A stretch of 64,000 nt of DNA. Origin: Oxalobacteraceae bacterium OTU3CAMAD1. GTDB taxonomy: Bacteria > Pseudomonadota > Gammaproteobacteria > Burkholderiales > Burkholderiaceae_D. The notes beneath the pieces are model-generated. The model saw only the letters and a program-made list of their open reading frames with translations. It did no database searches and was not told the origin of the DNA. The number at the start of each line of letters is the position of its first letter. The stretch's first letter is position 1. Shown here one piece after another: positions 46,949 through 54,876 of the stretch. The DNA is taken from the NCBI GenBank assembly GCA_024123915.1, contig CP099650.1, positions 5,084,001-5,148,000 of the forward strand, written 5' to 3'. Both the position numbers and the translations under genes were made by a program.

Positions 46949-47992
46949 TCAATTGATTTGTTCCTCGCAGCGAGCACGCTGCGATGAGTCGTGCGGCCCT
47001 TCTGCCGCAAGTAGGTCCGCGATTGCATAGTAGCCATACAGAAGCGCCAGCGCATGTGGCGTCAAGCCCGCATGCGAGACCAGATCGCGCCTCGCCCCGG
47101 CATCGACCAGTGCACGCGCCGCATCGGCGTGACCGTGCCAGACCGCGTCGTGCAAGGCGCTCAGGCCATTGTAGTCACCCTGCGCGTCGATCTCGGCCGC
47201 GTGCCCATCGGCATCTGGTCTTGTCAGGACGCGCACCACCTCGGCGTGCCCGAAGTACGCCGCTTCATGCACAACCGTGGCCTTCATCGGCCCACAGGTC
47301 ATTCGCGCGTCGGCGCCTGCATCGAGCAGCCTGCGCACGATCTGCGCGTGGCCCATGCGAGCGGCCATGCCGAGCGGCGTGCAATCGTCGTCCGGACCGC
47401 CCATGGCGGGCGCCCGTTGGTCAACCGGATGCCCCAATGCGATCAGGCGCTCCACGGCTGCGAGGTCGCCCTGCTTGACCGCTGCCATCAACGCCTGGTC
47501 GCGAGTCCGCGCCGCATCGCGTGCTTCGCGTGCGACGATCAAGCCAGCGATGGCGTCGAGCCCATCCTCGCGCGCCAGTTCGAGCGCATTCCGGCCGGAA
47601 TGACCGCGTGAATTGGTGCGTGCGCCGCGATCGAGCAACAGGCATACGACCCCCGCGTGCTTGTGCAAGACTGCATCCATCAGCGCCGTGTGGCCGATGC
47701 TGGGCGACTGTAGATCGATGAACGCGCCGTGCGCCAGCAGCAGCGCCGCCACATCGGGGTTGCCCGATTGCGCCGCCTTGTGCAAGGCCGTGGCGCCCAT
47801 GCGCGGATCGAGCGTGTGGACATCGGCTCCTTCCGTGAGCAGAAGTTCGACGATTTGCGAGTGGCCCAGACCGGCCGCGACCATCAGCGGTGAAAGACCG
47901 TCGGGGCCGCACCGGCTCACATCAGCGCCCCGGTCGATAAGCACTCGTACCGAATCGATGCTGCCGCTGCGAATCGCGGTGAAGAGATTCAT
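46949..47992 (-). CDS. Ankyrin-repeat protein
   Basis: 347 residues made almost wholly of about nine ankyrin repeats (for example GADVSRCGPDGLSPLMVAAGLGHSQIVELLL, PLGMAARMGHAQIVRRLLDAGAD; spans only). No signal peptide. Its start overlaps the stop of the upstream hydrolase by four bases (ATGA), so the two are made together. Bacterial ankyrin proteins coupled to an enzyme often act as its partner or inhibitor, as with catalase and AnkB; that role here is inference. Confidence 0.9.
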   Translation of the reverse strand: MNLFTAIRSGSIDSVRVLIDRGADVSRCGPDGLSPLMVAAGLGHSQIVELLLTEGADVHTLDPRMGATALHKAAQSGNPDVAALLLAHGAFIDLQSPSIGHTALMDAVLHKHAGVVCLLLDRGARTNSRGHSGRNALELAREDGLDAIAGLIVAREARDAARTRDQALMAAVKQGDLAAVERLIALGHPVDQRAPAMGGPDDDCTPLGMAARMGHAQIVRRLLDAGADARMTCGPMKATVVHEAAYFGHAEVVRVLTRPDADGHAAEIDAQGDYNGLSALHDAVWHGHADAARALVDAGARRDLVSHAGLTPHALALLYGYYAIADLLAAEGPHDSSQRARCEEQIN

Positions 47993-49122
47993 GACGCCTC
48001 CAGCGCGCCGAGAAACTTGAGCAATTCGGCATTAAGACGGTCGGCCGCCTCGTGCTGGACCCAGTGGCCCACACCCTCGAGCCGCACTTGATCAATGAGG
48101 CCCGGTTGTCCGCGCCGCAGTTCGGCTAACGTGGGCGGCGTCTCGTGGAAGAATTGGCACAGCCCGTCTGCAGCTCCCCATATGTAGAGTGACGGCTGCC
48201 GAATGACGGCGCCCTTGAAGGCGGAAAGCAGGTCGAAGGAGCCTTGCGTGGCCCGGTAATGGTTCAGACCACCACGAAATCCCGTTTTTTCGAAGGCCGC
48301 GATGGTGCGCCGAACATAGGCGGGGTCGGCCCAAGCCGGCAACGCGGCCGGCGCGGGACGCAACAGGCTGCGACGTGGGTCGATCGGGTCCCAGCGCTGA
48401 TCCGCCGGCGGGCTGGCGGAGGGCCAGTACAGGATGGATGGAATCGACCGCACGGCCGGCGCGAACAGCGCTTCGGCGCCAGGCTTGATCCACTCCAGCG
48501 CATAATAGCGCTCACCCAGTCCGCGCTTGCGCAAAGCTTGGTACAAGCTCGCCTCGCCACGCGGCGCAAACGGAATGCTGATGCTGACCAGCGCGCGGAA
48601 GCGGTCGGGCCGCATCAGCGCAGCGCGCTGGGCGTGGTCTGCCCCCCAGTCGTGGCCGACGACGACGGCCGTGTCGATCTTGAGGGCGTCAAGGACGCCC
48701 ACCAGGTCGCCGACCGTGTACATCGATGTGTACAGAGCGGGGTCGCGCGGCGCGAAGCTCTGGCCGAAGCCGCGCATGTCGAGCGCCACCGCACGGTAAC
48801 CTGCGGCCGCAACGGCCCGCATCTGGCTGCGCCAGGTGTCGGCTGTGTCGGGAAAGCCGTGACAGAACAGCACGACTGGGCCAGCGCCCTGCTCGATGAC
48901 GCGGAACGATTCGCCGTCAACTTGCAGCAGGCTCTGGCGCACCGGAGAGACGCTTGTTGCCGAGGCGGCCAACGCGCCAGGCGCGATCATGCCGAGACCT
49001 GCAATCGATGCGGCGCGCAGCACGTTGCGCCTGCCCGCAAGTGGTGGCGCGCCCGCGTCGGCGTTCGGACTGTGCAGTGATTGCGCTGCCGGGGTCAAAA
49101 ACGGAATCGAAATCGGAACCAT
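47989..49122 (-). CDS. Exported alpha/beta hydrolase, epoxide hydrolase-like, with Tat-type leader
   Basis: About 377 residues from MVPISIPFLTP (49122). GRRNVLRAASIAGLGMIAPG (about residues 30-50) looks like a twin-arginine signal, preceded by a 30-residue leader. Fold motifs: HGFPDTADTW, nucleophile Asp in GHDWGADHA, acid Asp in WGAADGL, and His in GVGHWVQHE. An Asp nucleophile marks the epoxide hydrolase/haloalkane dehalogenase branch. It is divergent from a TetR gene with a strong dyad in between and coupled to the ankyrin gene. Confidence 0.88.
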   Translation of the reverse strand: MVPISIPFLTPAAQSLHSPNADAGAPPLAGRRNVLRAASIAGLGMIAPGALAASATSVSPVRQSLLQVDGESFRVIEQGAGPVVLFCHGFPDTADTWRSQMRAVAAAGYRAVALDMRGFGQSFAPRDPALYTSMYTVGDLVGVLDALKIDTAVVVGHDWGADHAQRAALMRPDRFRALVSISIPFAPRGEASLYQALRKRGLGERYYALEWIKPGAEALFAPAVRSIPSILYWPSASPPADQRWDPIDPRRSLLRPAPAALPAWADPAYVRRTIAAFEKTGFRGGLNHYRATQGSFDLLSAFKGAVIRQPSLYIWGAADGLCQFFHETPPTLAELRRGQPGLIDQVRLEGVGHWVQHEAADRLNAELLKFLGALEAS

Positions 49123-49204
49123 GTGAGGAGCCTCTTGGTAGTGTCGATCGGTGACGGCGCTTTCTGTCACAATGTGGCTTACAAGACCAGAACGCGCCGC
49201 CTTT

Positions 49205-49245
49205 ATTCATATTACCTTTGGTAGGTTACCATAGGTAATATGAAT
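49205..49245. promoter_or_regulatory. 41-base near-perfect dyad, probable TetR operator
   Basis: The arms ATTCATATTACCT (49205-49217) and AGGTAATATGAAT (49233-49245) are perfectly complementary, and the inner arms TGGTA and TACCA (49219-49223, 49227-49231) also pair. It lies between the divergent hydrolase (49122) and tetR (49284) starts. Confidence 0.85.
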
Positions 49246-49283
49246 GCGCAGGCGAATCGTGTTGTCACGCGCAAGGACGAGCA

Positions 49284-49874
49284 TTGACGAACAAATTACC
49301 CCGGGCCGACCGCAGGGCCCAATTGCTGAACACCGCCTACGCCATCGTGCGCGAACACGGGACCGATGCCCTCACGCTCGGCGCCTTGGCCAAAGAGGCA
49401 GGCGTGAGCAAACCGATCGCCTACAGCCATTTCGAGACTCGATCGGGCTTGCTGATCGCGCTGTACCAGGAAATCAACGAACGCCGGATGGCCGCAGTGG
49501 CGGCCGATTTGTCCAACACGCCCGCGAACCTGCCGGCAATCGCGCGCATGATGGCGGCCGCGTATATGGCCTGCCATGCGGCGTTGGGACCTGAGTGGCA
49601 CGCTATCGGCGCGGCGATGCAGGGCGACGCCGCGATGCACGCCTGCCATGAGCGCATCATCGACGGCTACGTCGACTTCTTCCACGGCGCGCTCGCGCCC
49701 GTGTCATCACTAAAGAGTGAACCATTGCGCCGGCGCTGCATCGGCATCATCGGCGCAGCCGAGGCGCTGTCAGCCGCGATGGTGCGCGGACGCGTGAGTG
49801 AACGGTTGGCGGCGGCCGATCTCGAGTCCCTCATCGTCGCTGCGCTGGCGCCGGCCGCCAGCGCCGTCAGTTAG
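49284..49874 (+). CDS. TetR/AcrR-family regulator
   Basis: 196 residues from a TTG at 49284 with AAGGA seven bases upstream. Helix-turn-helix: LTLGALAKEAGVSKPIAYSHFETRSGLLIALYQEI (span). The C-terminal half is hydrophobic with Met-rich helices. It probably represses itself and the divergent hydrolase-ankyrin operon through the 49205-49245 dyad. Confidence 0.9.
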   Translation: MTNKLPRADRRAQLLNTAYAIVREHGTDALTLGALAKEAGVSKPIAYSHFETRSGLLIALYQEINERRMAAVAADLSNTPANLPAIARMMAAAYMACHAALGPEWHAIGAAMQGDAAMHACHERIIDGYVDFFHGALAPVSSLKSEPLRRRCIGIIGAAEALSAAMVRGRVSERLAAADLESLIVAALAPAASAVS

Positions 49875-49892
49875 CCCAAGCTCCGCCAACCG

Positions 49893-50486
49893 CTAATCAT
49901 CCAACCCCTTCCCGCTCAGGATATCGGGAATGGCTTTGATCACCCGCGCGGTGCGGGTCTTCGACTGCTTGGCCGATGAAAAATGCAGCAGGTAAGCCCG
50001 CCGGCGTCCCGGCGTCAACGCCTCGAAAGCGGTTTTCAGGTCCAACATCTCATCCAGCTTGGCCTGGAACTCCTCCGGCACCGAAAACTCCTCGGTCTTC
50101 TTCAACTCGACCTTCAGGCCGGACTGCTCAACCTTCGTCGCCTCCGCGATATAAGCCTTCAACACGGCTTTCAGCTTGCGGATTTCCTCGACGCTCTTAA
50201 AGCGCACCTGCCGTGCCGCCTGCACATTATCGGTCTGCTGGATCAGGATACCCTTGGCATCCTTCAGCAACGCCCCCTTGAAAAACAGCAGCGCACAATA
50301 CTCCTTGAACGAGTGGATCAACACCACGTTGCGTCCGTCCAGCGTATAGCACGGCACGCCCCACTTCAAATCCTCGCCAAGGCCGCTATCGAGACAAATC
50401 GCCCGCAGCTCGCGCACCTCGTCCACCCAGTTCTTCAGCCGTTCAACATAGGCGTCGACTTTCGGATTCAGGATGTGCTCTTTCAT
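49893..50486 (-). CDS. YdeI/OmdA-family protein (DUF1801 plus C-terminal domain)
   Basis: 197 residues: a DUF1801-type domain (DLKWGVPCYTLDGRNVVLIHSFKEYCALLFFKGALL, span, about residues 38-75) and a C-terminal helical YdeI/OmdA domain (FEALTPGRRRAYLLHFSSAKQSKTRTARVIKAIPDI, span). The family is small and poorly characterised, linked to acid and peptide stress in Bacillus. It follows lldD by 10 bases and so is probably co-transcribed. Confidence 0.88.
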   Translation of the reverse strand: MKEHILNPKVDAYVERLKNWVDEVRELRAICLDSGLGEDLKWGVPCYTLDGRNVVLIHSFKEYCALLFFKGALLKDAKGILIQQTDNVQAARQVRFKSVEEIRKLKAVLKAYIAEATKVEQSGLKVELKKTEEFSVPEEFQAKLDEMLDLKTAFEALTPGRRRAYLLHFSSAKQSKTRTARVIKAIPDILSGKGLDD

Positions 50487-50496
50487 GGCTCGCCTC

Positions 50497-51642
50497 TCAG
50501 TAGGTCCCGGGAAGAAGGATGTTACGGTTGATATGCTGCAGATCGCGCAGTCCGCAGAAAGCCATCGTCAGGTCGGCCTCGTTGCGGATGATGTCCAGGC
50601 ATTTGCTCACGCCCTGCTCGCCCATCGCACCCAGGCCATACAGGAACGGACGTCCAATATAGACGCCTTTCGCGCCCAGCGCCACCGCCTTGATCACGTC
50701 CTGGCCGGAGCGGATGCCGCCGTCCATGTGCACCTCGATCTGCTTGCCGACCGCCTCGACGATGGCAGGCAACGCGCCGATCGACGATTGCGCGCCATCG
50801 AGCTGGCGGCCGCCGTGGTTGGAGACGATCAGCGCGTCGGCGCCACTTTCAACGGCCAGGCGCGCATCCTCCGCGTCCATGATGCCCTTGATGATCAACT
50901 TGCCGCCCCAGCGCTGCTTGATCCACTCGACATCCTTCCACGACAGGCTCAAATCGAACTGCTGGCTGGTCCACGACGACAGCGACGACATGTCCGACAC
51001 CGACGTCGCGTGGCCGACGATATTGCCGAAGCTGCGGCGCTTGGTACCCAGCATGCCGAAGCACCAGCGCGGCTTGGTGGCGAGGTTGATCATGTTGGCG
51101 ACGGTCAGTTTGGGCGGCGCCGACAGGCCGTTGCGCAGATCCTTGTGGCGCTGTCCCAGCACCTGCAAATCCAACGTCAACACCAGCGCCGAGCAGCGCG
51201 CGGCCTTGGCGCGGTCGATCAGGCGGTTGATGAATTCACGGTCCTTCATCACATACAACTGGAACCAGAAAGGCTTGCTGGTGTTGGCCGCGATGTCCTC
51301 GATCGAGCAGATGCTCATCGTCGACAAGGTGAACGGCACGCCAAATTTTTCGGCGGCCTTGGCGGCGAGAATTTCGCCGTCGGCGTGCTGCATGCCGGTC
51401 AGGCCGGTCGGCGCCAGGGCCACAGGCATCGTGACGTTCTGCCCGACCATGGTGCTGGCCAGGGTGCGGTTCTCCAGATTGACGGCCACCCGCTGGCGGA
51501 ATTTGATTTTCGCGAAGTCTTCGTTGTTGGCGCGGTAGGTCGATTCGGTCCAGGAGCCGGCATCGGCGTAATCGTAGAACATGCGCGGAACGCGCTTCTT
51601 GGCCAGAACGCGCAGGTCTTCGATACTGGTGATGATGGTCAT
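50497..51642 (-). CDS. lldD: L-lactate dehydrogenase, FMN-dependent (alpha-hydroxy-acid dehydrogenase)
   Basis: 381 residues from MTIITSIEDLRVLAKKRVPR (51642), the usual length. FMN-binding and catalytic motifs: YDYADAGSW near residue 22, APTGLTGMQHADGE, and SNHGGRQLDGAQSS with the catalytic His and Arg, then DGGIRSGQDVIKA. It oxidises L-lactate to pyruvate at the inner membrane face, giving electrons to quinone. No lactate permease or LldR is adjacent. Confidence 0.93.
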   Translation of the reverse strand: MTIITSIEDLRVLAKKRVPRMFYDYADAGSWTESTYRANNEDFAKIKFRQRVAVNLENRTLASTMVGQNVTMPVALAPTGLTGMQHADGEILAAKAAEKFGVPFTLSTMSICSIEDIAANTSKPFWFQLYVMKDREFINRLIDRAKAARCSALVLTLDLQVLGQRHKDLRNGLSAPPKLTVANMINLATKPRWCFGMLGTKRRSFGNIVGHATSVSDMSSLSSWTSQQFDLSLSWKDVEWIKQRWGGKLIIKGIMDAEDARLAVESGADALIVSNHGGRQLDGAQSSIGALPAIVEAVGKQIEVHMDGGIRSGQDVIKAVALGAKGVYIGRPFLYGLGAMGEQGVSKCLDIIRNEADLTMAFCGLRDLQHINRNILLPGTY

Positions 51643-51751
51643 GCACACTCCTTGGGCGATAATCGACAAATCATCGGGCATTTTGGTGAAAATGCCAATA
51701 GGAATGTGGGGCTACAATAGCCATCCAGGCAGGATAATCAAGGAGTTGATT

Positions 51752-51979
51752 TTGGCGCGACCAGGCAGCAAGGGCACTACGGTGATTGTGGTGATGGCGG
51801 CGGCTTTGCTCTGCACCCTCGCCTATAAGAACATGAGCAAGGTTCCGGCGCCGCCGCCGGCAACGAAGGGCAACTGCACCCAGGAAGCCATCCGCCAGGT
51901 CGACGATCCGATGGAACGGGCGATTCTGTCCGGCCAGTGCGCCAAACAACCCGCCACGACAGGCGCCAACGCCAAATAA
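51752..51979 (+). CDS. Small membrane-anchored protein
   Basis: 75 residues from a TTG with AAGGAG six bases upstream. One helix (TTVIVVMAAALLCTLAYK) anchors it; a Pro-rich stretch and two Cys (GNCTQEAIRQ and SGQCAKQP) follow in the outside part. Unknown function. It is divergent from lldD. Confidence 0.6.
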   Translation: MARPGSKGTTVIVVMAAALLCTLAYKNMSKVPAPPPATKGNCTQEAIRQVDDPMERAILSGQCAKQPATTGANAK

Positions 51980-51999
51980 CGGGCGCCACAAAGCAAAAA

Positions 52000-52023
52000 G
52001 GCCTGAAGATTTCTCTTCAGGCC
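52000..52023 (-). terminator. Terminator of tRNA-Arg copy 1
   Basis: GGCCTGAAGA with its exact complement around a four-base loop; on the minus strand it is followed by a T-run. The same hairpin follows each of the three tRNA copies. Confidence 0.9.
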
Positions 52024-52041
52024 CTTCTACTTACGAATTTT

Positions 52042-52118
52042 TGGTGCGGCTGGCAGGAATCGAACCCACGACCCCTTGGTTCGTAGCCAAGTACTCTATC
52101 CAGCTGAGCTACAGCCGC
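52042..52118 (-). tRNA. tRNA-Arg (anticodon ACG), copy 1
   Basis: 77 bases with encoded CCA. Acceptor stem GCGGCTG/CAGCCGC, D arm TAGCTCAGCTGGATAGAGTA, anticodon stem CTTGG/CCAAG with loop CTACGAA (anticodon ACG, read as ICG), T arm GTGGGTTCGAATCC. A TATAAT box lies 9 bases upstream of the mature end (52128-52133, minus strand). Confidence 0.97.
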
Positions 52119-52247
52119 GAAAGACAACATTATAGCAGGGCAATCTCAAATCTAAAAGCTCCGGGAACAGAAATGTTCACACATTATTTCATAGCGCAGA
52201 GGCCGTGTAGCAGTGGAGGACCTGACCCCGGAGTTGAAAAGAAAAAA

Positions 52248-52271
52248 GGCCTGAAGATTTCTCTTCAGGCC
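52248..52271 (-). terminator. Terminator of tRNA-Arg copy 2
   Basis: Same hairpin as at 52000, followed on the minus strand by six T. Confidence 0.9.
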
Positions 52272-52289
52272 CTTCGTCTTACGAATTTT

Positions 52290-52366
52290 TGGTGCGGCTG
52301 GCAGGAATCGAACCCACGACCCCTTGGTTCGTAGCCAAGTACTCTATCCAGCTGAGCTACAGCCGC
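52290..52366 (-). tRNA. tRNA-Arg (anticodon ACG), copy 2
   Basis: Identical by eye to copy 1 over all 77 bases, with the same TATAAT (52376-52381) and terminator. The repeated unit, about 120 bases, includes the flanks as well as the tRNA. Confidence 0.97.
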
Positions 52367-52513
52367 GAAAGACAAGATTATAGCAGCGTTTTTCTGATTG
52401 GAGAAGCATTCCTTTTAGGAAATTCCGGTTTTGCCTCAAACCAACTATTTGTCTTTCCCTGGAACCGAGTCGCAACTATGATGAACGACTACTTTTAACC
52501 CGAGGAGACTACG

Positions 52514-52975
52514 ATGAAACGCTTTTTGCAGACCATGGTGATGATGACGGCCTTCGCCGTGGGCAGCGCCGGCGCGGCCGACGCCGAACGCGCCAGCGCC
52601 AAAGACGCCGTGGCGATGGTGAAGAAGGTCATCGCCGATATGAAGAAACAAGGCAAGGAAAAAGTCATCCAGGAGATACAGGCGCAAAGCCCGCAATACC
52701 GCGACCGCGATCTCTACGTTTCGGTGGGCACTTTGGAAGGCGTCAACCTGGCGAATGGTAACAACGCCAAGATGGCCGGCAAGAACATCATCGACTTGAA
52801 AGACCTGGACGGCAAATTGATCACGCGCGAGCGCATCGAGATTGCCAAAACCAAGGGCTCGGGTTGGCAGGACTATAAATGGCCCGATCCGGTGACCAAG
52901 GCGGTGCAGAAAAAATCGATGTACGTCGAACGTTACGAAGACATGACCGTCGCCTGCGGCATCTATAAAGACTGA
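52514..52975 (+). CDS. Periplasmic single-cache-domain protein
   Basis: 153 residues with a signal peptide (1-22, GSAGAADA). The rest is one sCache_2 domain: helix AKDAVAMVKKVIADMKKQGKEKV, then DLYVSVGTLEGVNLANGNN and YKWPDPVTKAVQKKSMYVERY. It is free-standing, without kinase or chemoreceptor parts, so it probably binds a small ligand in the periplasm. It sits between tRNA copies 2 and 3. Confidence 0.87.
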   Translation: MKRFLQTMVMMTAFAVGSAGAADAERASAKDAVAMVKKVIADMKKQGKEKVIQEIQAQSPQYRDRDLYVSVGTLEGVNLANGNNAKMAGKNIIDLKDLDGKLITRERIEIAKTKGSGWQDYKWPDPVTKAVQKKSMYVERYEDMTVACGIYKD

Positions 52976-53004
52976 TCGCAGACATCTGCGCCGCAAAGCA
53001 AAAG

Positions 53005-53028
53005 GGCCTGAAGATTTCTCTTCAGGCC
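53005..53028 (-). terminator. Terminator of tRNA-Arg copy 3
   Basis: Same hairpin as at 52000, with a shorter T-run (CCCTTTTGC on the minus strand). It could also end the cache-protein gene transcribed toward it. Confidence 0.85.
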
Positions 53029-53046
53029 CTTCCACTTACGAATTTT

Positions 53047-53123
53047 TGGTGCGGCTGGCAGGAATCGAACCCACGACCCCTTGGTTCGTAGCCAAGTACT
53101 CTATCCAGCTGAGCTACAGCCGC
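53047..53123 (-). tRNA. tRNA-Arg (anticodon ACG), copy 3
   Basis: Identical mature sequence to the other two. Upstream on the minus strand a promoter is clear: TTGCAA, 16-base spacer, TATAAT (53132-53137). The upstream flank differs from copies 1 and 2 beyond the -10 box. Confidence 0.97.
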
Positions 53124-53324
53124 GTTGGCAACATTATAAAGCATTAATTTCGTTTTGCAAAGTTCGATTTTTTCTATCGTTTAGTTGGCTTGGGATGAAC
53201 ATCACCAAATCAACTTCTTTGCGCACAGCCATTTCATACTCTGTTGCACCTCTTTCAACCGGCGTGCCGTTCGAAAGAAGCAGCATTATAGGGACACTTT
53301 CCCGGCTTGTCCAGCCCACGCGAA

Positions 53325-53552
53325 TCACACGCCGAATTCGGCCGCCGCCTTCGCCGACCACAACGCTTCGTTGTACGAAGGATACGGTACGCCGTAACAA
53401 TCGACCTGCCCGCCCTCCCCGACAAACTTGACCCACCAGCCCTGGTCGTCGGAAACGATGCCGATATCGCCAGCCTTGCAGTGACTGGCAAGTTGCTCGT
53501 TTTGCTCCAGTACAACAATATTTACTTTACGGTGACGGACGACGGTAACCAT
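53325..53552 (-). CDS. Small conserved-looking hypothetical protein
   Basis: 75 residues with a strong ribosome site (AGGGAGG seven bases before the ATG). Beta-rich: VNIVVLEQNEQL, GDIGIVSDDQGWWVKFVGEGGQVDCYGVPYPSY, then a helix EALWSAKAAAEFGV. No signal, no membrane helix. The Gly/Trp pattern suggests an SH3-like or nucleic-acid-binding barrel, but this is a guess. Confidence 0.7.
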   Translation of the reverse strand: MVTVVRHRKVNIVVLEQNEQLASHCKAGDIGIVSDDQGWWVKFVGEGGQVDCYGVPYPSYNEALWSAKAAAEFGV

Positions 53553-53737
53553 GGCAAACCTCCCTGTTTGCGGCCTCGGCCGCTATGTAGACTGTGCCGC
53601 AGTGTATCCCAAGCACCCCGCCAGATGCACTGCAACATGGACAAAAAATCTACCTTTTCGGCCTTATTCACAGCTGTGATCTCGATCATCATCAATAAAA
53701 ATTTGCATTCGATTGCGCGTTGCAGCATCATTGACCT

Positions 53738-53799
53738 GTCTCCTCTATTCTCCTCCAAGGAAATAGATTTAGCCCGCTCCTGTAGCGGGCTTTTTTTTT
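53738..53799 (+). ncRNA. Candidate small RNA with anti-Shine-Dalgarno motifs
   Basis: A weak promoter (TTGCAT 53703, 17-base spacer, CATCAT 53726) would start near 53738. The transcript would begin with GTCTCCTCTATTCTCCTCC, two CU-rich blocks complementary to Shine-Dalgarno sequences, and end in a strong terminator (AGCCCGCT/AGCGGGCT with nine T). The 321-base gap 53553-53873 otherwise holds no convincing gene. Confidence 0.4.
53771..53799 (+). terminator. Rho-independent terminator in a gap with no upstream gene
   Basis: Perfect 8-base stem AGCCCGCT/AGCGGGCT, loop CCTGT, then nine T. No + strand gene ends before it within 790 bases, which supports a small RNA ending here. Confidence 0.92.
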
Positions 53800-53873
53800 A
53801 CCGTGTACGATTCGATCAGCTTTGCCTTTTCATAAGAACAGATAACAGATCATAAACAGGCCGTCCACACAGT

Positions 53874-54713
53874 ATGAATCGAACCGACTCCGCGCCGCCC
53901 CTCCCCACCACCGATTGGTCACGCACCGCCTTGGGCGCCCGCGACGGCTGGCCGCCTTGCCTGCGCCTGACCGTCGACATCCTGCTCAATTCGCCGCTGC
54001 CGATGGTGTTGATGTGGGGACGCGAGCAAGTCATGGTCTATAACAACGCCTACGCGTCGCTGATCGGCCTGGCCAGCCTGCGCGCGCCGGGCGCCAACGT
54101 GCCGTCGATGCAGCCGGCCGCGTGGAGCTGGAACAGCGCGGCCATCCGCCAGGCCTGGGACGGCCACAGCGCCAGCTACCTCGGCAACAGCCTGCCGGTG
54201 TGGCGCAACGGCGGCGTTAGCCAGCTCGCGCTGGACCTGTATTACACGCCGATCCGCGACGACGGCGACACCGTGGCCGGCATCCTGTGCGCGCTGTCGC
54301 CATCGCAGGCAATGCAGGCCGCGCCGGCCGCAGCCGACACCCGTCCGCTGCGCCTGCTGGTGGTCGAGGACAACGCCGACGCCCGCTACCTGGTGTGCGA
54401 GACGCTGCGCGCGCTCGGCCACGAGGTGCACCCGGCCGCCTCGGGCGAGGAGGCGCTGCCGGAGTTGTCAAGACTATCGTTCGACATCCTGTTTACGGAC
54501 GTCAGCCTGCCCGGCATGTCCGGGGTCGACCTGGCGCGCCGGGCGCTGCAGCAGGCGCCGGGACTGGAGCTGATGTTCGCCTCCGGCTACGGCGACGAGC
54601 TGACCCGCCACCTGGAGTTTCCGGCAAGATCGTTGCAAAAACCATACGACATCGAACAATTGCAGAGCGCACTCGACCAAATCGCCGTGCGCCTGCGCGG
54701 AAGCGCCCCGTGA
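53874..54713 (+). CDS. PAS-receiver response regulator
   Basis: 279 residues. The N-terminal half is a PAS-type domain of the kind found in HWE kinases (DWSRTALGARDGWPPCLRLTVD, PMVLMWGREQVMVYNNAY). After a linker the receiver (160-275) has LLVVEDNADARYL, phospho-acceptor Asp in LFTDVSLPGMSG and Lys in LQKPYD. No output domain. First of a same-strand run of signalling genes. Confidence 0.9.
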   Translation: MNRTDSAPPLPTTDWSRTALGARDGWPPCLRLTVDILLNSPLPMVLMWGREQVMVYNNAYASLIGLASLRAPGANVPSMQPAAWSWNSAAIRQAWDGHSASYLGNSLPVWRNGGVSQLALDLYYTPIRDDGDTVAGILCALSPSQAMQAAPAAADTRPLRLLVVEDNADARYLVCETLRALGHEVHPAASGEEALPELSRLSFDILFTDVSLPGMSGVDLARRALQQAPGLELMFASGYGDELTRHLEFPARSLQKPYDIEQLQSALDQIAVRLRGSAP

Positions 54714-54876
54714 TAGCGCTAGAACGACCACGCGCCCGGCGGCGATAGCGTCAACCGTGCGGTGCCGGCGTTAGCAAAGCGTTACAATGAAGACACCGTA
54801 AACCGTCAAGCGTTAGCCTGGCGAACCTGCGGCCGCCACCCGGCGGCACAGGCCTCGCGGCAGCCTGAAGCGACAC

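Noticed and set aside
52042..53123. Prophage or island integrated at the tRNA-Arg cluster
   Set aside because: No integrase, phage gene or partial tRNA end was found beside the tRNAs; the repeats include complete promoters and terminators, which fits duplication better.
53638..53800. Small peptide gene starting MDKKSTFSALFTAV before the 53771 terminator
   Set aside because: No ribosome site precedes the ATG at 53638 and the frame runs through the terminator hairpin, so a non-coding RNA was preferred.
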